Positions 49,850-58,337 are shown, counted from the first letter of the stretch. The stretch: 64,000 bases of DNA from Nitrobacter sp047149785 (GCF_047149785.1 NZ_BAAGBE010000001.1:2480001-2544000), one strand, 5' to 3'. Made by a program: numbers and translations. The notes: a model not told the origin generated them from the sequence alone.

Positions 49850-50734
49850 TCACACTCCCGGCGCGGGCAATCCCTCGATCGCGCAGGCGGCGCGCAGCGT
49901 ATTGACCAGAAGGCACGCCACCGTCATCTGACCGACGCCGCCGGGCACCGGCGTCACCGCGCCCGCGACCTTCATGGCCTCGTCGAACGCGACGTCGCCG
50001 ACCAGGCGGGTCTTGCCGTCAGCCGCCGGCAGGCGGGTGATGCCGACATCGATCACCGTCGCGCCCGGCTTGAGCCAGTCGCCGCGCACCATTTCGGCCT
50101 TGCCGACCGCCGCATAGACCAGATCGGCGCGGCGGCAGAGTTCGGGCAGGTTGCGCGAGCGCGAATGCGCGATGGTCACCGTGGCGTTTTCGTTGAGCAG
50201 CAACTGCACCAGCGGCCGCCCCACCAGGTTGGAGCGGCCGATCACGATGGCGTCCATGCCTTCGAGCGAGGAATGCACGCTTTTGGTCAGGATGATGCAG
50301 CCGAGCGGCGTACATGGCGACAGCGCGGGCAGACCGCCGGCGAGGCGTCCGGCGTTGTGCGGATGCAGGCCGTCGACATCCTTCGCCGGATCGATGCAAG
50401 CGATGATGGTTTCGGTATCGAGCCCTTTCGGCAGCGGCAGTTGGACCAGAATGCCATGCACGGCGGGATCGGCGTTCAGTTTCGCGACCAGCGCCAGCAG
50501 GTCCGCCTGCGCCACATCGGCCGGCAGGACGTGTTCGAACGAGGCCATGCCGGCGGCCTGGGTCTGCTTGTGCTTGTTGCGGACATAGACCTCGCTCGCG
50601 GGATCGTTGCCGACCAGCACCACGGCGAGGCCAGGCGTCAGCCCGTGATCGCGCTTCACCCGCGCCACCTCATCGACCACCCGCGCGCGCAAGTCTGCCG
50701 CGATGACTTTTCCATCGATGATTTTGGCCGTCAT
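49850..50734 (-). CDS. folD: methylenetetrahydrofolate dehydrogenase/cyclohydrolase
   Basis: Bifunctional FolD, 294 residues, interconverting 5,10-methylene-THF and 10-formyl-THF with NADP. The first signature is VGNDPASEVYVRNKHKQTQA (catalytic Lys within), then GILVQLPLPKGLDTETII, DPAKDVDGLHPHNAGRL, the nucleotide loop VIGRSNLVGRPLVQLLL and TPVPGGVGQMTVACLL at the end. The start ATG 50734 gives the normal MTAKIIDGKVIAADLR. It lies downstream of yggT and the DUF167 gene, separated from them by a family A repeat. Confidence 0.97.
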   Translation of the reverse strand: MTAKIIDGKVIAADLRARVVDEVARVKRDHGLTPGLAVVLVGNDPASEVYVRNKHKQTQAAGMASFEHVLPADVAQADLLALVAKLNADPAVHGILVQLPLPKGLDTETIIACIDPAKDVDGLHPHNAGRLAGGLPALSPCTPLGCIILTKSVHSSLEGMDAIVIGRSNLVGRPLVQLLLNENATVTIAHSRSRNLPELCRRADLVYAAVGKAEMVRGDWLKPGATVIDVGITRLPAADGKTRLVGDVAFDEAMKVAGAVTPVPGGVGQMTVACLLVNTLRAACAIEGLPAPGV

Positions 50735-50750
50735 GCTGATCCCCGGGCTT

Positions 50751-50855
50751 GCCAGAGTCTTTCACCGTTTCATGGATACGGTGAAAGACTCTGGCTTCTT
50801 GATTTGACGCGTTTTCTTCACGCGAACCGGATTCCACTCCGTTCGAAAACGCTTT
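50751..50855 (-). repeat. family A composite repeat, copy 7, with alternative stem
   Basis: Inverted copy whose hairpin has a wholly different but well-paired stem: AGAGTCTTTCACCGT and ACGGTGAAAGACTCT around TTCATGGAT-like bases. The second module follows: GACGCGTTTTCTTCACGCG and TTCGAAAACGCTTTAG. Its outer end overlaps the TAA stop of the DUF167 gene (50854-50856). Confidence 0.9.
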
Positions 50856-51174
50856 AGTCTGGTTGAGCCGCGGTCAAGGCGCGAAGGGCATGGCCGAGCC
50901 TGACGGGATCGCCGCCGACCGCGACCTGCTTCAGCCGCGAGGTCGCCCCCGCGCGTATCTGGACATCGGTTTTGCGCACCCCCAGCGCCTTGGCCAGCAC
51001 CGCCACGACGGCGCGATTGGCTTCGCCGCCCTCGGCGACGGCGCGCACGCGAAGCTTCACCACCGGGCGTCCGTCGGCCAGCGTCTCAATACCGTCGATC
51101 CCGTCGCGACCGCCGCGCGGCGTCACCCGGAGCGCGATGCTGAGACCCTCCGCAGAATACCGCCACGGCTCCAT
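50854..51174 (-). CDS. DUF167 (YggU) family protein
   Basis: A 106-residue protein of the YggU/DUF167 fold, small cytoplasmic proteins of unknown function often encoded after yggT. Conserved parts are LRVTPRGGRDGIDG, VVKLRVRAVAEGGEANRAVV and LAKALGVRKTDVQIRAGATS with a final SRLKQVAVGG. It starts 11 bases after the yggT stop, so the two are an operon. The stop TAA is formed within the edge of the neighbouring family A repeat, which may have trimmed the original C-terminus. Confidence 0.9.
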   Translation of the reverse strand: MEPWRYSAEGLSIALRVTPRGGRDGIDGIETLADGRPVVKLRVRAVAEGGEANRAVVAVLAKALGVRKTDVQIRAGATSRLKQVAVGGDPVRLGHALRALTAAQPD

Positions 51175-51185
51175 CAAACCGCCGG

Positions 51186-51476
51186 TCAGAACACGGCGGG
51201 ATAGATGTAATAGGTGATGACCCGCTGCATGAAGAGGATAATCAGGATCAGGATGATCGGGGAGATGTCGAGCCCGCCGAGATTGGGCAGCATCCGACGG
51301 ATCGGCGCCAGCAGGGGTTCGGTGATCCGTTCCAGAAACTCGGCCACCGCGGCCACGAACTGATTGCGGGTATTCACCACATTGAAGGCAATCAGCCATG
51401 ACAGGATCGCCGAGGCAATCAGCAGCCAGACATAGAGGTCGAGGATGATGAGGACGATATCCAGTATGGCTCGCAT
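51186..51476 (-). CDS. YggT family membrane protein
   Basis: A 96-residue inner-membrane protein with two YggT halves: DLYVWLLIASAILSWLIAFN and, near the end, SPIILILIILFMQRVITYYI. The linking loop has FLERITEPLLAPIRRMLPNL, the family's most conserved block. Members affect turgor, division or K+ handling in other bacteria, but the role here is unknown. It heads the yggT-DUF167-(repeat)-folD group. Confidence 0.93.
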   Translation of the reverse strand: MRAILDIVLIILDLYVWLLIASAILSWLIAFNVVNTRNQFVAAVAEFLERITEPLLAPIRRMLPNLGGLDISPIILILIILFMQRVITYYIYPAVF

Positions 51477-51822
51477 GGGGAATTAGCTCGCGGGTTTGGT
51501 CGTGGATTCGACCGGTGGAGTGAATTTGACATTCGCGACCCCACCTAGCCGCGCGTCCGGGACGCGAATGGACCACCAGTGTAGCGGTTCAGCCGTTCTC
51601 TTCACCTTTGGCCAAAGGTCCGTCAAGAGCACTTATGAACCAAACAATATCGGGAGGATCGGTCTCTCGTCCCCCCGGAATTCGAAACTCGCCTCGGACT
51701 GCGAAGCCCGGCGACGAACTTTCGCTTCCGTACAATACAAGGCCGCCAAAATATCGTTTTGGTTCCCGTCAAACAAGGGAAGTCGGAGGAAATGAGGCCC
51801 AAAACGCCGATTTCAGCCGTTC

Positions 51823-51851
51823 TTGACTTGCCGTTGGCGAGGACTGTAAAT
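51823..51851 (+). promoter_or_regulatory. sigma-70 promoter of tRNA-Ala
   Basis: TTGACT, 17 bases, TGTAAA, with the tRNA starting 43 bases later. Position and spacing fit a housekeeping promoter. The rest of 51477-51894 shows no gene. Confidence 0.65.
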
Positions 51852-51894
51852 GACGGCGTTTCCCGGTCGCCGCATCGTTCGCCGGCCGTGGACG

Positions 51895-51970
<76 letters not shown>

Positions 51971-52305
51971 TGATTCCCGAGAGGCAACCGTTATCTTGTG
52001 GCAGCCGTCGATCACGACGCGCTCGCTTGAACCGCTCGATCGTCGAGGTGAAGCTCGACAGCGACCACGCATGACCTACGTCATTCGTCTTGGACATCCT
52101 GTGGCCGGGCCGCCCCCTCGGCTGGCCGGCAGCAATTCGGACATTGATCCGCAACTCAGCGTTGTACCTGGCGGGTGAAAAGCATCGCGGCATAGCGGAT
52201 GTTGCAGCGCGGGGTAATGCCAATGCGTTCCAAGGGCAACACCGCAGCCGAACCAAAACTTGCCGGCACACGGGGAGCGGTGCGGAATGTCCTGTCAGGA
52301 GGGAG

Positions 52306-52340
52306 GTAAGATAATATTAGCCATAAGTAAGATAGTATTC
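52306..52340. promoter_or_regulatory. direct repeat 21 bases apart upstream of the autotransporter
   Basis: GTAAGATAATATTA (52306-52319) and GTAAGATAGTATTC (52327-52340) are two copies of a 14-base motif with a 21-base period, two turns of the helix, in the only AT-rich patch of the 51971-52401 spacer. It could be an activator or repressor site. No gene is supported in that spacer. Confidence 0.5.
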
Positions 52341-52401
52341 AGATACGCGATTCGGTCACGGCTTTGCTGGCGACCTCCAGCATGCAGCCGGAGGAACGAG
52401 C

Positions 52402-55287
52402 ATGAGCAGGCTGTCGATATCCAAGACGGGCTTGGCGGCGTGGCTCGCTTTGGCGCTGACGTGGGCAGCGCCAGGGGCGGCGCAGGATGCGAGCTGGCTC
52501 GCCGCTCCGTCCGGCAGCAGCTTCAACGACGCGGCGAACTGGACCCCGGCCACCGTGCCGACCGGCACCGCATCGTTCGGCATGTCGACCGGCACGAACA
52601 TTACGTTCGCGAATGACACCACCCTGGGAGGGTGGACCTTCAACACCGGCGCTTCGAATTATACCTTTACCAGCGACCATGCTCTGATGTTCACCGGCGG
52701 GGGGATCGTCCTCAACGACGGCAGCGCCAGTATTACCAACAATAATTTGCTGCAATTCTCTCACGGCAGCACAGCCGGCAGCGCCAGCATCACTGACACC
52801 AATAACGGTGTCCTGCAGTTCATCGACACCAGCACGGCCAGCAACGCCGTCATCACTAATCATGGTAGCCTGGAGTTCTATGACGCCACCAGAGCGGGCA
52901 GCGCCAACATCACCAACAACAACACCCTGTACTTCTTCGGCAGCAGCACGGCCGACAACGCCAGCATCACGAACAACAGTTCTCTGCAATTCGCCACCCA
53001 CGGCACGGCCGGCAACGCCAGCATCACTAATAACAGTGTCATGGAGTTCCTCGACACCAGCGCGGCCGGCAGCGCCAGCATCACCAATAACGGCAGCGGG
53101 TACTTCTACAACGACAGCACGGCCGGCGGCGCCGGCATTACCAGCAATAGTTACCTGCAATTCGCCAACAGCAGCACGGCCGGCAATGCCAGTATCACGA
53201 ATAACAATCTTCTGCAGTTCTCCGACTCCAGCACGGCCGGTGACGCCAGCCTCGCTAACAACAGGTTCCTGCAATTCGCCGCCAACAGCACGGCTGGCAA
53301 CGCCAGTATCACCAATGGGGGCACCGGTGCGTCGACCGACTTCTCGGGGTCGAGCGGACCGCTCAACAACGGGCAGCTCTCGGCTGGCTCGATCGCCGGC
53401 AATGGGCAATTCTACCTCGGCGCCAATCAACTCACGGTCGGCGGCAACAATCTGAGCACCACCGTCAGCGGCGTCATCAGCGACTGCGGACCATCAGGCT
53501 CGAGTTGTAGTTTACCTGGCGCCGCCGGCGGCGCGCTGATCAAGGCGGGGACGGGAACGCTGACGCTCGCCGGCGCCAACCTCTATACCGGAGCCACCAC
53601 CGTCGATGCCGGCACGCTCAACGTCACCGGCTCGCTGGCGGCGTCAAGCCCGGTCAGCGTCAACACCGGCGCGGTGCTTGCCGGCACCGGCAGCGTCGGC
53701 AGCGTCGGCATCAACAGCGGCGGAACGCTGGCGCCGGGCGACGGTACGCCGGCCTCCTCTCTGAATCTCGGCAGCGTGGCCCTGCAATCGGGCGCGAAAT
53801 ATATGGTGATGCTCAACCCCGCCACCGCGTCATCCGCCCATGTCACGGGTGCAGCGACGCTCGGTGGCGCCACCGTCAAGGCGATCTATGCCAACGGCAG
53901 TTACATCTCGAAGCAATATACCATCCTCACCGCGGGCAACGTCAGCGGCACGTTCGGCTTGCTGGCCAATACCAATCTGCCGGCGAACTTCGCGACCAGC
54001 CTGAGTTACGACCCGACCCATGCCTATCTCAACCTGACGCTGAACTTTGTTCCCCAACTGGCGAGGGCCTTTGCCAGCCCAAATCAGCGCAATGTCGCCA
54101 ATACGCTGATCAATTCCTTCAACACCGCCGGCGGCATTCCGCTGGCATTCGGTGCGCTGACGCCGGCAGGCCTGACCCAGGTCTCGGGTGAAGCGGCGAC
54201 CGGCTCGCTGCAGGCCACCTTCAATGCGATGAACCTGTTCCTGGGGATCCTGAGTGATCCCTTCATTGCCGGCCGCGGCAATGGTGCAACCGCAAACGGT
54301 GCGGCCCCGGCCTATGCCGGAGATGGCTACGGCGTCGGCGCCTATGCATCGGGAGACGCGCCACGTTCAAAAAACGAGCGTGACGCCTATGCCGCGATCT
54401 CTCGCACGGCGCCTGCAATGGCCGATCCCCTCATTCCGCGCTGGAGCGTGTGGGCCACAGGTTACGGCGGCTCGCAGACCACCGACGGCAATACCTCGCT
54501 CGGATCCAGTACGGCGACCTCGAGTGTCGCCGGCGTCGCGGTCGGCGCCGACTATCGTATCTCGCCGTTCACAACCGCCGGCTTCGCGCTGGCGGGCGGC
54601 GGCACCAGCTTCAATGTCGCCAACGGGCGGGGCAGCGGACAGTCCGACCTGTTCCAGGCCGGCACCTTCATTCGACATGCCGTCGGCGCCGCCTATCTTT
54701 CCGGTGCGCTCGCTTACGGCTGGCAGGACGTCACCACCAACCGCATGGTGACGATCAGCGGCGCGGACCGGTTGCAGGCGCGCTTCAACGCCAATGCATG
54801 GTCGGGCCGTGTCGAAGACGGCTATCGCGCGGTCAGTCCCGCAACGGGCGGCATCGGGATCACGCCCTATACGGCCGGCCAGTTCACCACCTTCGATCTG
54901 CCGGCTTATGCCGAAAGTGTTCTGTCTGGCGCCAACACCTTTGCGCTGGCCAACCGCGCCAAAAGCGTGACGGATATCCGCAGCGAAGTCGGTCTCCGCA
55001 CCGACAAATCCTACGCGGTGCAGGACGCGATCCTGACGCTGCGCGGGCGTCTTGCATGGGCGCACGATTTCAATCCGGATCGCACAGTCGCCGCGACGTT
55101 CCAGACCCTGCCCGGCGCCAGCTTCGTCGTGAACGGCGCTGCCATGGCCTCCGACGCCGCGCTGGTCACCGGCGCGGCCGAGATGAAGTGGATCGACGAC
55201 TGGTCGGTGGCCGCCACCTTCGAGAGTGAGTTCTCCAACGTCACACGATCCTACGCCGGCAAGGGCACCATCCGCTACGTGTGGTGA
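52402..55287 (+). CDS. autotransporter with ten 19-residue passenger repeats
   Basis: A 961-residue type Va autotransporter. A signal peptide of about 28 residues ends GAAQ. The passenger has ten near-identical 19-residue repeats (110-301; consensus SITNNxxLQFxxxSTAGxA), then a beta-strand repeat of the PF12951 type (GTGTLTLAGANLYTGATTVD, about 385-410). The only two cysteines of that part are in CGPSGSSC. The C-terminal barrel (about 678-961) begins RWSVWATGYGG and ends in Trp (GTIRYVW), as outer-membrane barrels do. The ATG has GGAGG seven bases upstream. It presumably acts in adhesion or surface interaction; its ligand is unknown. It stands alone. Confidence 0.93.
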   Translation: MSRLSISKTGLAAWLALALTWAAPGAAQDASWLAAPSGSSFNDAANWTPATVPTGTASFGMSTGTNITFANDTTLGGWTFNTGASNYTFTSDHALMFTGGGIVLNDGSASITNNNLLQFSHGSTAGSASITDTNNGVLQFIDTSTASNAVITNHGSLEFYDATRAGSANITNNNTLYFFGSSTADNASITNNSSLQFATHGTAGNASITNNSVMEFLDTSAAGSASITNNGSGYFYNDSTAGGAGITSNSYLQFANSSTAGNASITNNNLLQFSDSSTAGDASLANNRFLQFAANSTAGNASITNGGTGASTDFSGSSGPLNNGQLSAGSIAGNGQFYLGANQLTVGGNNLSTTVSGVISDCGPSGSSCSLPGAAGGALIKAGTGTLTLAGANLYTGATTVDAGTLNVTGSLAASSPVSVNTGAVLAGTGSVGSVGINSGGTLAPGDGTPASSLNLGSVALQSGAKYMVMLNPATASSAHVTGAATLGGATVKAIYANGSYISKQYTILTAGNVSGTFGLLANTNLPANFATSLSYDPTHAYLNLTLNFVPQLARAFASPNQRNVANTLINSFNTAGGIPLAFGALTPAGLTQVSGEAATGSLQATFNAMNLFLGILSDPFIAGRGNGATANGAAPAYAGDGYGVGAYASGDAPRSKNERDAYAAISRTAPAMADPLIPRWSVWATGYGGSQTTDGNTSLGSSTATSSVAGVAVGADYRISPFTTAGFALAGGGTSFNVANGRGSGQSDLFQAGTFIRHAVGAAYLSGALAYGWQDVTTNRMVTISGADRLQARFNANAWSGRVEDGYRAVSPATGGIGITPYTAGQFTTFDLPAYAESVLSGANTFALANRAKSVTDIRSEVGLRTDKSYAVQDAILTLRGRLAWAHDFNPDRTVAATFQTLPGASFVVNGAAMASDAALVTGAAEMKWIDDWSVAATFESEFSNVTRSYAGKGTIRYVW
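52729..53304 (+). repeat. tandem 57-base coding repeats in the autotransporter
   Basis: Ten units of 57 bases (one unit has six extra) encode the 19-residue passenger repeats. Units differ by a few bases (for example AGCACGGCCGGCAACGCCAG versus AGCACGGCCGGTGACGCCAG). Such tandem coding repeats expand and contract by recombination, so copy number is likely to vary between strains. Confidence 0.9.
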
Positions 55288-55302
55288 GCCGCGGGCCTAA
55301 CG

Positions 55303-56085
55303 TCACAATCGCCTTCGCATCTGGAAGCCGGCGACCCCCCACAAGACGAAGTCGCGCGGAAACAGCCGGAGCAGGAACGGCACCGCCTTGATCCCGAGAC
55401 CGGGAAGCACGGACCTTTTGTTGGCCATCAGCGCGCGATAGCCGTCCGCGGCGACGTCCTTTGCCGACACATTGAGGATCGCGGAATCAAAACCGGGCTT
55501 GAGCCCCGCCCGCGCCTGAAATCCGGACGGCACCGGACCCGGGCAGATCACGGTGACCCGGACCCCGAGCGGCCCCAGTTCGCCGCGCAGCGCTTCGCTG
55601 AACGAGAGGACAAAGGCTTTTGACGCGTAATAGACCGCCATGCCGGGGCCCGGCAAAAATCCTCCGATCGACCCGACGTTGAGAATGCCGCCGCGCAGCC
55701 GGATCACGCTGGAGACGAAACGCAAGGTCAGATCCGTCAGCGCCCGAACGTTGAGGTCGATCATCGCAAGCTGGTCGGCGCGGTCCAGCTCGGCAGCCCG
55801 GCCGGACAATCCATACCCGGCATTGTTCACCAGATACTTGACCTCGACATTCTCGGCGGCGAGCGCCGCGGCGATCCGATCAGCCGCATCCCTCGCGCCG
55901 AGATCGCAGGGGACCACGATCGGAGACATGCGGCCCGACGCGGCGATGTCAGCCGCAAGAGCCTCGAGACGGTCGGCGCGCCGGGCGACCAGAACCACGC
56001 GGTGCCCGTGGGCGGAGAACACCCGCGCAAGCTCGGCGCCGATGCCGGAGGAAGCGCCTGTTATCAATGTCACGGGACTGGTCAC
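55303..56085 (-). CDS. short-chain dehydrogenase/reductase
   Basis: A 260-residue SDR enzyme. The NADP loop is TLITGASSGIGAELARVF (TGxxxGxG), followed by VVLVARRADRLEAL (the Arg suggests NADP), KYLVNNAGYGL, NVGSIGG with the catalytic Ser, and YYASKAFVLSFSEAL with Tyr and Lys. ICPGPVPSGF closes the active site. The substrate is unknown; the C-terminal hydrophobic end (VLWGVAGFQMRRRL) suggests membrane contact as in DltE-like or lipid SDRs. It is convergent with the autotransporter, 15 bases apart. Confidence 0.92.
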   Translation of the reverse strand: MTSPVTLITGASSGIGAELARVFSAHGHRVVLVARRADRLEALAADIAASGRMSPIVVPCDLGARDAADRIAAALAAENVEVKYLVNNAGYGLSGRAAELDRADQLAMIDLNVRALTDLTLRFVSSVIRLRGGILNVGSIGGFLPGPGMAVYYASKAFVLSFSEALRGELGPLGVRVTVICPGPVPSGFQARAGLKPGFDSAILNVSAKDVAADGYRALMANKRSVLPGLGIKAVPFLLRLFPRDFVLWGVAGFQMRRRL

Positions 56086-56161
56086 GATCCACGCTCTTGC
56101 AAACGACGTTCGACGTAAAAGGCTCGATGGCAGCTTCCAATATCGTGTCGGAAATCAGCGA

Positions 56162-56635
56162 TCAGGTCGCGGGATCGGCCGACCGCTTGCCGACGCGGTG
56201 CTTGAGGTCGATGCGGTCGCGCGAGGAGACCGCCAGAAGATCGGCGGCGCGCCACACCACGTTCTCCTCGAATTCGCTGACGTGGCCGTCCGCATAAACC
56301 AGCTCCCACATCATTTCGACGATGCGCAAGCGATCCTCGTCATTGAGCGAACGCATGATCACGCTGGTGAAATGATAGAGGTCGACTGCGTCGCCCTCCA
56401 CCCGCGTCGCCGCCTCGATCAGCCTGTCGGCCGTTCCCGGGTCCAGCCCGAAGCGGGTTTCGATCAGTTCGTGCAGCTTGCGGATTTCGACCTCGGAAGG
56501 CGCACCGTCGAGCGAGATGATATGGACGAACAGCGCCGTCGCCGCGAGCTTGCACCCGGTTTCATCGAATGACCGGTTTTCCGGGGTTTCGGATGATACA
56601 ACGTCGGCGATGAAATGGCGCAGCCTGTCAAGCAT
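56162..56635 (-). CDS. TerB-like protein
   Basis: A 157-residue helical protein of the TerB/DjlA-N fold. Characteristic parts are AATALFVHIISLDGAPSEVE (metal-type Asp and Glu), RLIEAATRVEGDAVDLYHFT, and EMMWELVYADGHVSEFEENV with WRAADLL. It has no J domain. TerB-like proteins are associated with tellurite resistance or membrane stress, but isolated members like this have no proven role. ATG 56635 is used; a GTG five codons upstream is open. It lies 76 bases upstream of the SDR gene in the same direction. Confidence 0.88.
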   Translation of the reverse strand: MLDRLRHFIADVVSSETPENRSFDETGCKLAATALFVHIISLDGAPSEVEIRKLHELIETRFGLDPGTADRLIEAATRVEGDAVDLYHFTSVIMRSLNDEDRLRIVEMMWELVYADGHVSEFEENVVWRAADLLAVSSRDRIDLKHRVGKRSADPAT

Positions 56636-56761
56636 CGGTCCGTCCGCCACAATGTCTGGAATGTCAAGCGACCGCGTTCATCACACGAAAAACAACCGTG
56701 CGCCCTGGGCACAGGTTCCCCCGCAAGGGATTACACTTCGGCAAGGCCCGCGGGCCGCGGC

Positions 56762-56992
56762 TTACTGGCCATGCTCGGTCAATGTCCTGGCGCACCTTTT
56801 GCTGAGCCTGGCGCGGTGTTCCTTCAAGCATGCGAGAACTGTCGCGTCCCCGTCGTTCATCTTGGATCGGCAATACCGAGCCACATCGCGCGCGCAGTCG
56901 GAATGGTGTTTCTCCGCGGCGGTTTGCGCCGACGCGACTGCAGTCGTGACGAGAAGGGGAACAAGCGATAAAACAGCGGCGAAACGGATCAT
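56762..56992 (-). CDS. secreted Cys-rich (GLG1-repeat type) peptide
   Basis: A 76-residue protein with a signal peptide (about 1-22, ending VASAQ) and one Cys-rich module with four Cys: CARDVARYCRSKMNDGDATV, then LACLKEHRARLSKRCARTLTE. This spacing matches the Golgi-glycoprotein-1/GLG1 cysteine-rich repeat also found in proteobacterial periplasmic peptides. The four Cys probably form two disulphides. GGAGCG six bases before the ATG supports the start. Function is unknown; it lies 127 bases upstream of the TerB-like gene, same direction. Confidence 0.78.
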   Translation of the reverse strand: MIRFAAVLSLVPLLVTTAVASAQTAAEKHHSDCARDVARYCRSKMNDGDATVLACLKEHRARLSKRCARTLTEHGQ

Positions 56993-57088
56993 CGGCGCTC
57001 CATCGATTCAGTGGAAATGCCCGCATCTTGCAAAATCGACTGGTGATCCCCGATCACCTCTGTCGTCAGGATTGGATGATGAAGGAAA

Positions 57089-57187
57089 CTAGAGCTATTC
57101 CGGCTTCGATTCCATCGAAGCCGGAATAGCTCTAGTTTTTTGACGCGTTTTCGTGAACCGGTATCCACCTCGCTTGAAAACGCTATA
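57089..57187 (-). repeat. family A composite repeat, copy 8, longest perfect stem
   Basis: Inverted copy with a perfect stem of about 21 base pairs, beginning CTAGAGCTATTCCGGC and mirrored by GCCGGAATAGCTCTAG, loop around TTCCA. The second module is shortened: GACGCGTTTTCGTGAACCGG, then CTCGCTTGAAAACGCTATAG. The stem sequence differs from most copies but is fully paired. Confidence 0.9.
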
Positions 57188-57613
57188 GAACACGCGGGCA
57201 CCTCGTTTCCGGAAGCTTTAGCACAGGGCCTCGATGGGTCACAAGGCCGTACGAAATCCGCTGTGTCTTCAAATATTTGTCAAGCGCAGGCGGCGCTTCG
57301 AGGCGCTTTGATCCACACAGGAGAAAATACAGGAGTTTCAGCCGTTTTTTTCCCTCCCTGTCCATCGTTCAAGAGCCCGCCAAGGAGTCCGATCAACCGA
57401 CGGGCTCGCGTTAGCATTGACTCCCAATGTGCCGCACTTCAGTAAACGATAGCCTCGTGTCGCTTCCTGCGCTCACGAGCAGCCCGCGACCATCTACTTT
57501 CATGCGGTCACTCCCGGTTACGGCGTCGCAAACTGACAGCCTGTCTCGGCATGCGACCGGCAAACGGATTAGCCGCGTCGGGGGCAAGCGGCATTGAGGT
57601 TAGAGGAAGATCG
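57188..57613. other. 426-base stretch without a supported gene
   Basis: Between the family A repeat and the hypothetical gene at 57614. Base composition is lower in GC than the surroundings. A minus-strand frame reading MDREGKKRLKLLYFLL lacks any family resemblance. I see no promoter or RNA that I can support. 56993-57088 likewise shows nothing beyond the leader of the Cys-rich peptide. Confidence 0.4.
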
Positions 57614-57979
57614 ATGATTGACGACGATGAATTCAACGCCTTCGTGATCGGCTCGTTGCGCCGTGCCCTGGAGCAGGGAGGCGAGGCATTCAACCGCTCG
57701 ATGCAGCAGGATGACACGTTCCTTCGCGAAAGTTTCGACAGGTGCAGTATCGTGTTTGCGCTGTGGCCCGACGCCCAGTCGAAATGCGGTTTTGCGATGA
57801 TGCCCATTAAACGTGAACCGCCGCCGGACCCGCACGACGTGAAGGGCGAGGTGATGCCCTGCCCAAACAGGGAGGCTGCGTTCGCGCTCCAAGAGCGCTT
57901 CGGCAATCCGTCATTGAAGGACGAATTCCGACACTTCACGGTCGATGGCGTAATTCCATTTCCAAATCGCCTGAATTGA
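57614..57979 (+). CDS. hypothetical protein, 121 aa
   Basis: A 121-residue acidic, soluble protein that I do not recognise. It starts MIDDDEFNAFVIGSLRRALE, has SFDRCSIVFALWPDAQSKCG in the middle and ends FRHFTVDGVIPFPNRLN. There is no signal peptide or membrane helix. The start is supported by GAGGAAG five bases before the ATG, and codon use fits its neighbours, so I think it is expressed. It sits isolated between repeats in an otherwise empty 1.3-kb region. No function can be given. Confidence 0.6.
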   Translation: MIDDDEFNAFVIGSLRRALEQGGEAFNRSMQQDDTFLRESFDRCSIVFALWPDAQSKCGFAMMPIKREPPPDPHDVKGEVMPCPNREAAFALQERFGNPSLKDEFRHFTVDGVIPFPNRLN

Positions 57980-58148
57980 ATGATTGTGGTTACCAGCCGG
58001 GCGCAGTCGATGGGCGCCGACCGACGCCGGCTGTCCAACGCTGCCGACCGGTTTCGCCGCCGCAGCTCTAAAATATTGAGGATGCGTATGATCTTTCGCC
58101 AAACCGCTCACCCTTTGGCGGATCGTGCGCTGGGCGATTCTGGCTAAA

Positions 58149-58252
58149 CTAGAGCCTTTCCGCTTCTGATGGAACCAAAAGCGGGCTCTATGTTTTGATT
58201 TGACGCGTTTTCTTTAAGCGAACCGGTAGCCGCTTCGCTCGAAAACGCTCCA
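58149..58252 (-). repeat. family A composite repeat, copy 9
   Basis: Inverted copy: TAGAGCCTTTCCGCTTCTG, ATGGAACCAAAAGCGGGCTC, then GACGCGTTTTCTTTAAGCG and GCTCGAAAACGCTCC. It lies nine bases from the 3' end of tRNA-Thr and could terminate that transcript. 57980-58148 otherwise holds nothing I can support. Confidence 0.9.
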
Positions 58253-58261
58253 AAGGAGGAG

Positions 58262-58337
58262 TGGTGCCGCTTGCGTGACTCGAACACGCGACCCCATCAT
58301 TACGAATGATGTGCTCTACCAACTGAGCTAAAGCGGC
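58262..58337 (-). tRNA. tRNA-Thr (anticodon CGT)
   Basis: A complete minus-strand cloverleaf of 76 bases. The acceptor is GCCGCTT / AAGCGGC with encoded CCA. The D arm has AGCTCAGTTGGTAGAGC, the anticodon arm CATCATTCGTAATGATG (anticodon CGT, reading ACG) and the T arm CGTG-TTCGAGT-CACG. It is followed by a family A repeat. Confidence 0.97.

Noticed and set aside
52729..53304. Regular repeats considered as a CRISPR array
   Set aside because: The period is 57 bases, in frame and coding, without repeat/spacer alternation, and there are no cas genes.
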